DNA of 32,706 nt from Limiplasma sp036645955 (GTDB taxonomy: Bacteria; Bacillota; Clostridia; Christensenellales; Aristaeellaceae): positions 1 through 32,706 of the forward strand of contig JAVXND010000027.1 of assembly GCA_036645955.1 (NCBI GenBank), written 5' to 3'. The position numbers and the translations under genes are program-made. Shown here piece after piece: positions 1 to 7,834 of this stretch. Positions within the stretch are counted from its first letter, which is position 1, and the number at the start of each line of letters is the position of its first letter. The notes beneath the pieces are model-generated. The model was not told the origin of the DNA. It saw only the letters and a program-made list of their open reading frames with translations, and made no database searches.

Positions 1-1091
1 TATTTCACCTCGTCCCATGTGATGATGTGTGGGACATAACGCCTGTCAGGGCGAGCATCATTCGCAAAGTCATATGTCCCGCCAGTTTGCGCATTGATCA
101 CGATGATTTCACGGCTGAAGTATCCAGCATAATCTTTTACGGCTTGATCTGTCTTCAAATCAAAGGGCAGGGTAAGATCGCTGCGTGTTCTGCCTTTTGC
201 GGCCCAAACAGGCATCAGAACAAATTCCTCACCCTTTTTCTCCGGATCAATAAAACCCATGTAGCCAAAACGCAGCTCGTTTAGCGAATACGCATAACCC
301 TCCTCCACCTGTTGTTCGAGCACTTTCAGAATTTTTTCAAATGGAAGCAAGGGGATATCCTCTATGTCTACCACAACTTCTTTAGATGTATCTATGTTCA
401 CCCAAAATTGGCCGGGACGTTTAATACGCATAGCTATTCTGCATGACGGAACAGACGCAACGATTCTATCTTCAGATTCTGGTCCGTACTCGCTTTTCAC
501 TTCACGCCAGAAATAATCACCGGCAATCAGATGTGGTATGCCATGATAACTTGTATAAAAACAAAGACATTGAAAACCATTGCTCATTGAATTGCCGTAA
601 GACCGCTGAAAATAACAGGTAAGCTCTTTGTCTTTCATAAAGGGCAGCCATTTTTGCAGCTCATTTATGGCGATAGCAGGCGCGTCCTCCCAAGGAAGTT
701 CGGGGACAAAGGTGACATTATCCTCCAGCAAAGGAAAGCCCATTTCATCCTTTGGGAAATCATGACCGATGGTCTTTGTGAACCAAAAGTTATCAGTAAT
801 CTCAAACGATTCATCAAGCTCCTTCGTCGGCGGATCCCATGTGATACGCACAACTGGGACAGTATCCACCTCCGGCACCACGATGGGCACGTCTATGGAC
901 ACCGTATCCCCTTTTTTGAGCTGCTTGTGAGCGCCATTTCTGACGGTGTACTCGCCCGTCCAGCGTTCGGGGATGGTTTCACGGATGTCCTTAATAGAAA
1001 CGTACTTGCTTTCTCCAAATGCAACCATTGCAGAACAGAGTATGGTCAATAACAGTATAACGGCTGTGATGGGTCGAATTGTTTTTCTCAT
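1..1091 (-). CDS. Secreted HGIP/NAQTG-family protein (paralog A), stop codon cut by window edge
   Basis: I translated this by hand: the frame is open from ATG at 1091 to the window edge, 363 codons, and the last two bases (TA) begin the stop codon, so the protein is essentially complete. It has a Sec signal peptide (basic MRKTIR, hydrophobic 8-24, likely cleavage near VAFG-ES), then the family block SKYVSIKDIRETIPERWTG. A central YHGIP motif lies at about 182-186 and VINAQTG lies about 31 residues from the end, before RPDRRYVP and WDEVK. AAAGGAGGAG precedes the ATG. It is the last visible gene of the minus-strand cluster. Its length equals that of C and D exactly. The HGIP and NAQTG motifs recall PepSY-like or DUF6034 extracellular proteins, which is inference; the biochemical role is unknown. 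Confidence 0.85.
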   Translation of the reverse strand, partial: MRKTIRPITAVILLLTILCSAMVAFGESKYVSIKDIRETIPERWTGEYTVRNGAHKQLKKGDTVSIDVPIVVPEVDTVPVVRITWDPPTKELDESFEITDNFWFTKTIGHDFPKDEMGFPLLEDNVTFVPELPWEDAPAIAINELQKWLPFMKDKELTCYFQRSYGNSMSNGFQCLCFYTSYHGIPHLIAGDYFWREVKSEYGPESEDRIVASVPSCRIAMRIKRPGQFWVNIDTSKEVVVDIEDIPLLPFEKILKVLEQQVEEGYAYSLNELRFGYMGFIDPEKKGEEFVLMPVWAAKGRTRSDLTLPFDLKTDQAVKDYAGYFSREIIVINAQTGGTYDFANDARPDRRYVPHIITWDEVK

Positions 1092-1136
1092 GAATGGCTC
1101 CTCCTTTGTAGTCGCCTGTATGGGCAAAGTGATTGG

Positions 1137-2036
1137 TTATTTTACATCGTCCCAAGTAATGATATCGGGAATGTAACGTCTATCTGGGCTTGTGTCATAA
1201 ATAAAATCATAGGTTTCGCCTGTTTGTGCGTTTACCACAAGCCGGGATAAATCGTTATAGCCGTTGTAATCCAACACGTCCTGACTGGTTTTTAAGTCAA
1301 AAGGTATGGTGGGATCGCCGTTGGTTCTGCCTTTTGCTGCCCAAACAGGCATCAGCACATATTCCTCGCCCTTCTTTTCCGGGTCAATAAATACCATGTA
1401 GCCAAAGCGTACCTCATCCAATGAGTAAATGTGCCCTTCTTCCGCCATTTTTCCAAACACTTTCAAGATTTCGTCAAAGGGCAGCAAGGGAACGTCCTCT
1501 GCGTCCACGTCGATTTCCTTTGGAGCACATACCGAAGCAGCGTATTGCTGTGGGTCTTGTGCTGATATGCAACCATATGTTTGATTGTAGGGAACAGCAG
1601 GGCAGAGTTTGCGAAGCTGCGATAGATAGACGCTAGGAGCGTCCTCATAAGAGATTGTACCGATGTCAGCATTGTATTGAGTTTCCGCTGATACTCCACC
1701 ATCGAACAGATGATTAAACCATATACCGTTGGCGTTGTTTTCATAAAGCTCCCATTCTGTTGGGTTTTCCGCCAGCTCCAAAGGTCCGCCCCAAGTGATG
1801 CGTACAACAGGCACAGCATCCACCTCCGGCACCACAATGGGCGCGTCTATGGACACCGTATCTCCTTTTTTGAGCTGCTTTCCATTACCCTTCTTGACGA
1901 TGTAATCCCCTGTCCAACGTTCGGGAATGGTTTCTCGAATGTCCTTAATGGAAACATACTTGCTCTCGGCAAGCGCCGAACAGCAGGAGCAGACCAACAA
2001 AATCAATGCAGTAATTGCACTGATACATCTACGCAT
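1137..2036 (-). CDS. Secreted NAQTG-family protein, shortened (paralog B)
   Basis: This 299-residue paralog has a signal peptide (MRRCISAITALILLVC, cleavage likely at SALA-ES) followed by the same SKYVSIKDIRETIPERWTG block as A and C. The C-terminal half matches the family: LPFDEILKVF, EVRFGYMVFIDPEKKGEE, PVWAAKGRT, VVNAQTGE, RRYIPDIITWDDVK. Between the EDAP and EDVPLLPF landmarks it has about 50 residues where A has about 110, so the segment with the CYFQRSYG and HGIP motifs is missing. The reading frame is clean and the RBS AAAGGAGGG is strong, so it looks like a functional short form rather than a pseudogene. It lies 22 bp after C and 45 bp before A. Function unknown. Confidence 0.85.
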   Translation of the reverse strand: MRRCISAITALILLVCSCCSALAESKYVSIKDIRETIPERWTGDYIVKKGNGKQLKKGDTVSIDAPIVVPEVDAVPVVRITWGGPLELAENPTEWELYENNANGIWFNHLFDGGVSAETQYNADIGTISYEDAPSVYLSQLRKLCPAVPYNQTYGCISAQDPQQYAASVCAPKEIDVDAEDVPLLPFDEILKVFGKMAEEGHIYSLDEVRFGYMVFIDPEKKGEEYVLMPVWAAKGRTNGDPTIPFDLKTSQDVLDYNGYNDLSRLVVNAQTGETYDFIYDTSPDRRYIPDIITWDDVK

Positions 2037-2058
2037 GGGAAAACCCTCCTTTGCTTGT

Positions 2059-3150
2059 TTACTTTACATCGTCCCAAGTGATGATCTCGGGTACATAGCG
2101 CCTATCTGGACGTTTATCGTTGTAAAAATCATACTTCTGACCAGTTTGTGCATTGATTACAATGACACCGTTGCTGCTATATCCATTACGATCGACTAAT
2201 GCTTGCTCCGTTTTCAAATCAAAGGGTGTGGAAAGATCCCATCGCGTTCTGCCCTTTGCGGCCCAAACGGGCATCAGCACAAATTCCTCACCCTTTTTCT
2301 CTGGATCAATAAAAACCATGTACCCAAAACGCAGTTCGTTTAGCGAATACGCATAACCCTCTGAAACCTGTTCTTCTAGCACTTCCAGAATTTTTTCAAA
2401 TGAAAGTAAGGGAATATCCTCTATGTCCACCCCAACTTCTTTAGAGGTATAGATGTTCGCCACAAACTGATCGGGACGTTTGATTCGCATGGCTATCATC
2501 GTTGCAGGAACAGCTGAAAGTATCTGCTTTTCTTCTGTAAACTGACCAAGTTCGCTTTTAAGGTTATGACGATAGTTGTCTGCTATCAGATGCGGTATAC
2601 CGTGATAGGTGGTATAGAAATAAATATGTTGAATACCGTTCGTTTTCGAAACGCCATAGGACCGCTGTGAGTAACAAGTGAGTTCTTTTTCGCACATAAA
2701 AGGCAACCGTCTCTTCAGCTCCTGTTCAGCAATAGCCGGAGCATCTTCACAAGGCAGTTCTGGGTCAAAGGTAACATTGTCCTCCAGCAAAGGAAAAGTC
2801 ATATCCTTCTGTGGGATATTGCAACCAATCGTCTTATATGACCAAGCGTCGTCAATCCATTCAAGTGATTCATCCTTCTCCTCCACAGGTGGTTCCCATG
2901 TGATGCGCACAACGGGCACTGCCTCGACCTCCGGCACCACGATGGGCACGTCTATGGACACCGTATCCCCTTTTTTGAGCTGCTTGTGAGCGCCATTTCT
3001 GACGGTGTACTCGCCCGTCCAGCGTTCGGGGATGGTTTCACGGATGTCCTTAATAGAAACGTACTTGCTTTCTCCAAATGCAACCATTGCAGAACAGAGC
3101 ATGGTCAATAATAGCACAACGGCGGTAAGGGTACGGATTTTTTTACACAT
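2059..3150 (-). CDS. Secreted HGIP/NAQTG-family protein (paralog C)
   Basis: This 363-residue protein starts at the ATG at 3150, which follows AAGGAGGATC; an in-frame GTG 30 bases upstream is less likely. The signal peptide is MCKKIRTLTAVVLLLTMLC with probable cleavage near VAFG-ES. The mature region has SKYVSIKDIRETIPERWTG, a Trp/Pro-rich RITWEPP, ELTCYSQRSYG, YYHGIP-like TTYHGIPHL, MRIKRPDQF, LNELRFGYMVFIDPEKKGEE, VINAQTG and PDRRYVPEIITWDDVK. Its first roughly 60 codons are identical at the DNA level to part of paralog A, although the middle of the protein differs more. It sits between D (45 bp upstream) and B. The family is secreted; its partner or ligand cannot be told from sequence. Confidence 0.87.
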   Translation of the reverse strand: MCKKIRTLTAVVLLLTMLCSAMVAFGESKYVSIKDIRETIPERWTGEYTVRNGAHKQLKKGDTVSIDVPIVVPEVEAVPVVRITWEPPVEEKDESLEWIDDAWSYKTIGCNIPQKDMTFPLLEDNVTFDPELPCEDAPAIAEQELKRRLPFMCEKELTCYSQRSYGVSKTNGIQHIYFYTTYHGIPHLIADNYRHNLKSELGQFTEEKQILSAVPATMIAMRIKRPDQFVANIYTSKEVGVDIEDIPLLSFEKILEVLEEQVSEGYAYSLNELRFGYMVFIDPEKKGEEFVLMPVWAAKGRTRWDLSTPFDLKTEQALVDRNGYSSNGVIVINAQTGQKYDFYNDKRPDRRYVPEIITWDDVK

Positions 3151-3195
3151 GAATTGATCCTCCTTCGTAATAGCTAACACAGGTAAAATGATTGA

Positions 3196-4287
3196 TTACT
3201 TTACATCGTCCCAAGTGATGATGTCGGGGACAAAGCGCCTATCCGAGCGCTTGTCACCAGCAAAGTCATAAGTTTTTCCGGTTTGGGCATTAACCACAAT
3301 GGAATCACAACCGTATGCACTGCGATCCTTTACCACTTGATCGTTCTTCAAATCAAAAGGCAGGGTAAGATCGTTGCGTGTCCTACCCTTTGCGGCCCAA
3401 ACTGGCAACAGTACAAATTCCTCTCCCTTTTTCTCCGGATCAATAAAGCACATATAGCCAAACCTAACTTCGTTGATCGAGTATGCATAACCGGCAACTA
3501 TCTGCTGTTCGAACACCCTTAAGATTTGGTCAAAGGGAAGCAGGGGAATATCCTCCACGTCCATCCCAATTTCTTTAGCTGTATCAACATTCGCCCAAAA
3601 TTGACCTGGTCGCTTGATGCGCATAGCTACTTTGCTCTGCGGAACTCCCGGAAGGTCCTTCTTTTCTCCCGAGTTAGGCACATACTCACTCTTTACTGCG
3701 TGCAGAAAATAATCACCGCCCAGCAAATGCGGTACGCCATGGTACGTTGTATAGAAATAGAGACATTGGAAGCCGTTGTCTTCTGAATCTCCATATGAAC
3801 GCTGAAAGTAACAGGTGAATTCCTTGCCTTTCATAAAGTGGAAATATTTATTGAATTCCTCAACGGCAATAGCTGGGGCATCCTCCCATGGAAGATCGGG
3901 ATCAAAAGTAATATTCTCATCCATTACGGAGAAGCCCATTTCGTCCATCGGGAAATTGTGACCTATTGTCTTTGAGTCCCATCGATTACGGTTTATTTCA
4001 AACGATTCATCCAGTCCTTCCACAGGCGGTTCCCATGTAATGCGCACCACAGGGACGGTGTCCACCTCCGGCACAACAATGGGGACGTCTACAGACAACG
4101 TATCACCTTTTTTGAGCTGTTTATGAGCCCCATTTTTGACGGTATAATCCCCCGTCCAGCGTTCGGGTAGGTTCTCCCGAATTTCCTTGATAGATACATA
4201 GTCATTCTCGCACATGGCAAAAGTCGCAGAGAAGACAACGGTAAGTAGAATCATATAGAAAGCGACTGCGCGTAACGGTTTTTGCAT
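3196..4287 (-). CDS. Secreted HGIP/NAQTG-family protein (paralog D)
   Basis: The start chosen is ATG at 4287, preceded by AAAGGAGGTACAACT; an upstream in-frame start would place this SD inside the coding region. The product is 363 residues, as for A and C. It has a signal peptide (MQKPLRAVAFYMILLTVVF, cleavage near TFA-MC), NDYVSIKEIRENLPERWTG, LTCYF-like FTCYFQRSYG, TTYHGVPHL, MRIKRPGQFWANVDT, VRFGYMCFIDPEKKGEE, PVWAAKGRT, VVNAQTGKTYDF and RRFVPDIITWDDVK. It is the first of the four tandem close paralogs and follows the ABC ATPase gene by 44 bp, so it is probably on the same transcript. In the middle region A resembles D more than C. Function unknown. Confidence 0.87.
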   Translation of the reverse strand: MQKPLRAVAFYMILLTVVFSATFAMCENDYVSIKEIRENLPERWTGDYTVKNGAHKQLKKGDTLSVDVPIVVPEVDTVPVVRITWEPPVEGLDESFEINRNRWDSKTIGHNFPMDEMGFSVMDENITFDPDLPWEDAPAIAVEEFNKYFHFMKGKEFTCYFQRSYGDSEDNGFQCLYFYTTYHGVPHLLGGDYFLHAVKSEYVPNSGEKKDLPGVPQSKVAMRIKRPGQFWANVDTAKEIGMDVEDIPLLPFDQILRVFEQQIVAGYAYSINEVRFGYMCFIDPEKKGEEFVLLPVWAAKGRTRNDLTLPFDLKNDQVVKDRSAYGCDSIVVNAQTGKTYDFAGDKRSDRRFVPDIITWDDVK

Positions 4288-4331
4288 AGTTGTACCTCCT
4301 TTAGAAAATATGCTTGGCAAAATCATCATTG

Positions 4332-5009
4332 TTACTCCTTCTCATTGTAAAATTTCGCACGGGTCAGCTCCCCTCGGATCAATTTCAATCCGCCGTTCGC
4401 CATCTCATACACCACATCACAGGCTCTTTCTATATCGGCAGTGCTGTGGCTGGCGAGTAAGATACACCTGCCCGCGGCTTTTTGCTGCTGCAGCAGCTGA
4501 TGTATTTCTTGACTTCCCTGTGCATCCAAGCCGTTAAACGGTTCGTCAAGGATCAAAACAGATGGATTCTCCATCATCGCCTGTGCAATTCCAAGCCTCT
4601 GGCGCATGCCAAGTGAGTATTGCCCCACAGGCTTCTTGTCGTTTGGATCAAGTCCTACCAAGCGGATCACTTCATTTATGCGTTCCTTATCTGCCTTGTT
4701 GCTTATACCAGCCAAAATGGCAAGATTGCGCAGAGCACTGTAATGCGGCAAAAATCCAGGGTGCTCAATGATGATACCCGTTGAGGGAGCAAAGTCACAG
4801 TCCTTACCGAGCTGTTTACCCAAAACTTTAATGGTGCCGCCAGTAGGCTGTGTAAAGCCGCAAATGCATCGCATCAGCGTTGTTTTGCCGCATCCGTTGG
4901 GGCCAACCAGTCCATAAATCATAGACGACTCAAAATCAATGGTGATTTGATTGAAAACGCTTTGATTTCCATACCGCTTCTCCAGATTGTTTATGTTTAT
5001 GCTTATCAT
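4332..5009 (-). CDS. ABC transporter ATP-binding protein, BcrA-like
   Basis: This is a 225-residue ATPase subunit with Walker A GPNGCGKTT (about 36-44), signature YSLGMRQRLG, Walker B VLILDEPFNGLD and an H-loop in LLASHS. The LSGGQ signature is present as SLGMRQ, which is usual for BcrA/NatA-type ATPases of ABC-2 exporters. The start is ATG at 5009; an in-frame GTG at 5018 is an alternative. The two ABC-2 permeases lie immediately upstream, with 12 bp to the nearer one, so the three genes should form one complex on the cytoplasmic face. Such exporters often handle peptides, antibiotics or lipids, or give immunity; the substrate is not evident here. The placement inside a cluster of secreted paralogs suggests a joint role (inference). 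Confidence 0.93.
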   Translation of the reverse strand: MISININNLEKRYGNQSVFNQITIDFESSMIYGLVGPNGCGKTTLMRCICGFTQPTGGTIKVLGKQLGKDCDFAPSTGIIIEHPGFLPHYSALRNLAILAGISNKADKERINEVIRLVGLDPNDKKPVGQYSLGMRQRLGIAQAMMENPSVLILDEPFNGLDAQGSQEIHQLLQQQKAAGRCILLASHSTADIERACDVVYEMANGGLKLIRGELTRAKFYNEKE

Positions 5010-5021
5010 ATCAACCACCGC

Positions 5022-5909
5022 CTACGCTTTCTCGCCGCTGTCAAAGATAAGATCACACCGCTTGATACGGCGGAGCATCAACAGATAGAGTACACCCATC
5101 ACAAACGTATAACCCACCAGCACAGCAAGCAGAATACCTGCTTCGTTCAAACTCGTCAGCCACTGATGATTGTGAAACATCGCCACACATGACCCCCAGG
5201 AGGAAAAGTATGCAGGAAGCACAATCCCTTGAAAAGCTTCTACAAGAATAATTCGATCTGCCATAAGAATGAATACATAAGCGATCACGCCCCAATCGCC
5301 ATGCCCGTACAAGCTCATGAGCAAAATCAAGCTCGTCATTACCATGCGAAAAGCGATCATAGGCAGCTGTGCCAACAGATTCGCAACCGCAGGAGAAAGC
5401 GTTTCGGCAATTGATAAGGAAAGAATACTCTCGTGCTCCGCCAGCAGCCCTTGCGCTGCGAGCGCTGGCTCTGTCCAGCCCGTACCAGGGCTGGCAAACG
5501 GAAGCATGAATAGACCCACAAAAAGCACCATTACCATTTGCATAAACAGCACGGCTCCAAGGCAATAGACCAGCTGCGCATTCAGCCATGCCGTGCGATT
5601 TGAGCGTATGATGTGCTGGTACTGATAGTTCATTTGCCGCGGGATTTCACTGATGGTAATCAGAAACAGCACGCTGGTGATGGTAATATTGCATCCCTTC
5701 GAAAAGCAAAAATGAAGAAGCTCGCCCCAGTGCGCCTCATGGAAATGCGTAAGCGTCTGCCCATAGGATTCAGCCTCCAAATAGCATATGCCCACCATAA
5801 AAATCATCATCAGGATCGTCCTCGGTGAGCGTAACCACGAATCCAAGTTGGCAAAAGCCATCGAGAGGATAGGCTTCCAACGGTTTGCTTGCTGACGCTT
5901 TTTATCCAT
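5022..5909 (-). CDS. ABC-2 type transporter permease (second permease)
   Basis: This 295-residue integral membrane protein has roughly six hydrophobic segments: near 30-45 (ILMMIFMVGICYL), 75-90 (ITITSVLFLITI), 110-135 (LVYCLGAVLFMQMVMVLFVGLF), 185-200, 205-225 and 260-283 (ILLAVLVGYTFVMGVLYLL). It starts with a basic cytoplasmic tail containing MDKKRQQANRWK and ends with RRIKRCDLI. The layout is that of a membrane subunit of an ABC-2 exporter. Its ATG overlaps the end of the upstream permease by 8 bp (ATGGATAA), and AGGAGAT precedes it, so translation is likely coupled. It shows no close similarity to the other permease that I can see by eye, so the transporter may be a heterodimer. Confidence 0.85.
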   Translation of the reverse strand: MDKKRQQANRWKPILSMAFANLDSWLRSPRTILMMIFMVGICYLEAESYGQTLTHFHEAHWGELLHFCFSKGCNITITSVLFLITISEIPRQMNYQYQHIIRSNRTAWLNAQLVYCLGAVLFMQMVMVLFVGLFMLPFASPGTGWTEPALAAQGLLAEHESILSLSIAETLSPAVANLLAQLPMIAFRMVMTSLILLMSLYGHGDWGVIAYVFILMADRIILVEAFQGIVLPAYFSSWGSCVAMFHNHQWLTSLNEAGILLAVLVGYTFVMGVLYLLMLRRIKRCDLIFDSGEKA

Positions 5910-6714
5910 GCTGTGTACATCTCCTTAGCCCAATCCAATAAAGAACAATGGCAAGTAGCAACAGGCAAAGATATACCGTAACGGAGCTCGCCATCACAGG
6001 CCATGTAAGTCCATCATTGAATAAGTCTACTGGGCTAGGAAGATTCAAACCGGTAAGGCGGTTCGGCAGTCCGCGTAACCACAGATAGAAGATGCCAGAA
6101 GGAACAACGAGGGTTAAAAGCTGATCGGGCAGCCAAATAGAAACAGCCAAAGCCGCGACCGACCACACCGATGAGGTGAAGCCAATACCCAGCGCATGGG
6201 ACATATACATAGGAAGTCCATAAGCCGCCTTGTACCATTCGTTGTAAAAGCATCCATCGCCAAATGTGAGCACTTGCTCCATGTGATGATCCGGGTCAGA
6301 AGGCGCGGCAAGAAGCCACCACAGCAACGCATGAAGGAGAAATGGGAGCATACACGCGCAGGCACCGCTCACGGCGGCGACCGTTATTTTTCTTCTGACA
6401 TAGCGCTTAAGCGAGGTACGCTGTACCATCCACCAAAGATATCCTGTTTGCCGTTCCTTCACACCTTCGCCTGCATACGGAAAGCACGCGCAAAAGGGGA
6501 ACAATAGCATAAAGCCGCCGAAATAAATCGGATAAACGGCGTATTGCAGGGATGACATTCCTTCGACGAGAATCACCGCGTTTTTTTCGGGGGTATCCGC
6601 CCATTCGATGGAAAGCCACTCCGGTAAGGTCATGGACAGCATTCCCATCAGGAGTACGAAAATGCTGACCCAAAAACGAAGACTGCAAAATACGCGCTTC
6701 ATTTCCTGCCGCAT
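5902..6714 (-). CDS. ABC-2 type transporter permease (first permease)
   Basis: The start is ATG at 6714, two bases after the TAG of the preceding secreted-protein gene and about 10 bp after AGGAGG; longer in-frame starts lie inside that gene. The 270-residue product begins MRQEMKRVF and has hydrophobic segments near 13-30, 60-75, 105-125, 155-175, 180-200 and 240-258. The loop FPYAGEGVKERQTGYLWW...RTSLKRYVRRK is typical of ABC-2 permeases, where a conserved cytoplasmic loop precedes the third helix. It is translationally coupled on both sides. The most likely role is one half of the membrane pore of the transporter formed with the neighbouring ATPase and permease. Substrate unknown. Confidence 0.85.
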   Translation of the reverse strand: MRQEMKRVFCSLRFWVSIFVLLMGMLSMTLPEWLSIEWADTPEKNAVILVEGMSSLQYAVYPIYFGGFMLLFPFCACFPYAGEGVKERQTGYLWWMVQRTSLKRYVRRKITVAAVSGACACMLPFLLHALLWWLLAAPSDPDHHMEQVLTFGDGCFYNEWYKAAYGLPMYMSHALGIGFTSSVWSVAALAVSIWLPDQLLTLVVPSGIFYLWLRGLPNRLTGLNLPSPVDLFNDGLTWPVMASSVTVYLCLLLLAIVLYWIGLRRCTQHG

Positions 6715-6716
6715 TT

Positions 6717-7817
6717 CTAGCGCACCTCCTGCCAAGAAAACCATTGCGGCAGTTGATCTCGCTCTCGTGCTTTGTCATAAGGCTCGATCAGTTCTCCCGT
6801 CTGGGCGTTTACCACAAGATCGAGCACTTGATCCGTTTGCAGCCAAGTAAGGCCATCAGGCACCTTCACAGCATCCTTGGGATTGCTTTTATAAAGACAG
6901 CGCAAAATCCAGCAAGGGAAAGCAATGTAATCCGTCTTGTCAGCTCCGCGAAAGACCATATAGGCAAAGGTAAGCTGATCTGCCTGACGGATATTGCCCG
7001 ATGCAATCTTTGCTTCATAGGCAGAGCGTACTTTTTCAAAAGAACACAAGGGAATGTCCTCGGCGAGCATGCCGATCTCATCCGCCGCTGCAGCAAACAG
7101 ATTATACCCTCCGCCAAGTTGATCAAGCGCAAACGTTGCGCGCCCCAGGTTCAGAATGGGCTCCAGCCGATAATGACGAAAAGTTTCCCGAATATCCGTC
7201 CACAAAGGAACGCCATGCAACAGCTGCTGTGCACAAATCAAATAATAGCCGCGCTCACCATATGCCTGATTTTGTTTTTCGTCCCATAGCTCATCGGTTA
7301 CAAGCGCATATCCCCGGTTCGTATGACAGTCACAAGGATGCTCAAGGTCGAAATGAGTTTGGGACAGCCCCCATTGGTCAAACTGCCGTTTTGCTTCGGC
7401 TTTTGCCTCACCCCATGTAAGCGTATTGTTTTTTGCATATACCGCACCATCGTCAAGCTCCGCCACACGGTGATAGGCTATTCTCGAACCAATGTCCTGA
7501 GAAGGCACTGCCATTGGATCTGGCTTTTTCACAATATACATTCTGCCCACGGTATTCTCAAATTCATCCACGCCATCCATCAGCTGCTGTGAGATGACCG
7601 CCGGTTCCCGCGGTGCAATGCGAAGAACAGGAACCTGCTCCGCTTCGGGCAAGTGAATCTCCACATCCATGTCAATCCTGCGATTATGCGCAGTATAACT
7701 TTTTTCCCAAGCTATGCCTGCTTGTTGCCGCAGCTGCGCCATAGAATAATAATCATCTGCAAATGCCAAAGCGGGAAAAAGGAAAAGAAGCGTGAACAAC
7801 ACAGTGAATCGTTTCAT
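6717..7817 (-). CDS. Secreted HGVP/NAQTG-family protein (divergent paralog E)
   Basis: This 366-residue protein starts at ATG 7817 (MKRFTVLFTLLFLFPALAFA, a clear signal peptide with cleavage near AFA-DD). The SD-like GGGGGTGA is 8 bp upstream; in-frame starts at 7838 and 7835 overlap the end of F. It shares the family plan with low identity to A-D: YYSMAQLRQQAGIAWEKSYT at the mature N-terminus, an LTWGEAKAEAKRQF helix, QLLHGVPLW, EDIPLCSFEKV, LTFAYMVF, a short FPCWILR strand, and DLVVNAQTGELIEPYD, ending QWFSWQEVR. The LT-x-EA helix plus HGVP and NAQTG are the features that recall PepSY-like and DUF6034 proteins. It overlaps F by a few bases if the longer start is used. Function unknown. Confidence 0.85.
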   Translation of the reverse strand: MKRFTVLFTLLFLFPALAFADDYYSMAQLRQQAGIAWEKSYTAHNRRIDMDVEIHLPEAEQVPVLRIAPREPAVISQQLMDGVDEFENTVGRMYIVKKPDPMAVPSQDIGSRIAYHRVAELDDGAVYAKNNTLTWGEAKAEAKRQFDQWGLSQTHFDLEHPCDCHTNRGYALVTDELWDEKQNQAYGERGYYLICAQQLLHGVPLWTDIRETFRHYRLEPILNLGRATFALDQLGGGYNLFAAAADEIGMLAEDIPLCSFEKVRSAYEAKIASGNIRQADQLTFAYMVFRGADKTDYIAFPCWILRCLYKSNPKDAVKVPDGLTWLQTDQVLDLVVNAQTGELIEPYDKARERDQLPQWFSWQEVR

Positions 7818-7834
7818 GTAGCTTGTCACCCCCA

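Noticed and set aside
654..1052. Plus-strand ORF opposite paralog A
   Set aside because: Paralog A is open through the whole stretch in the other strand with clear family conservation, so this is a shadow.
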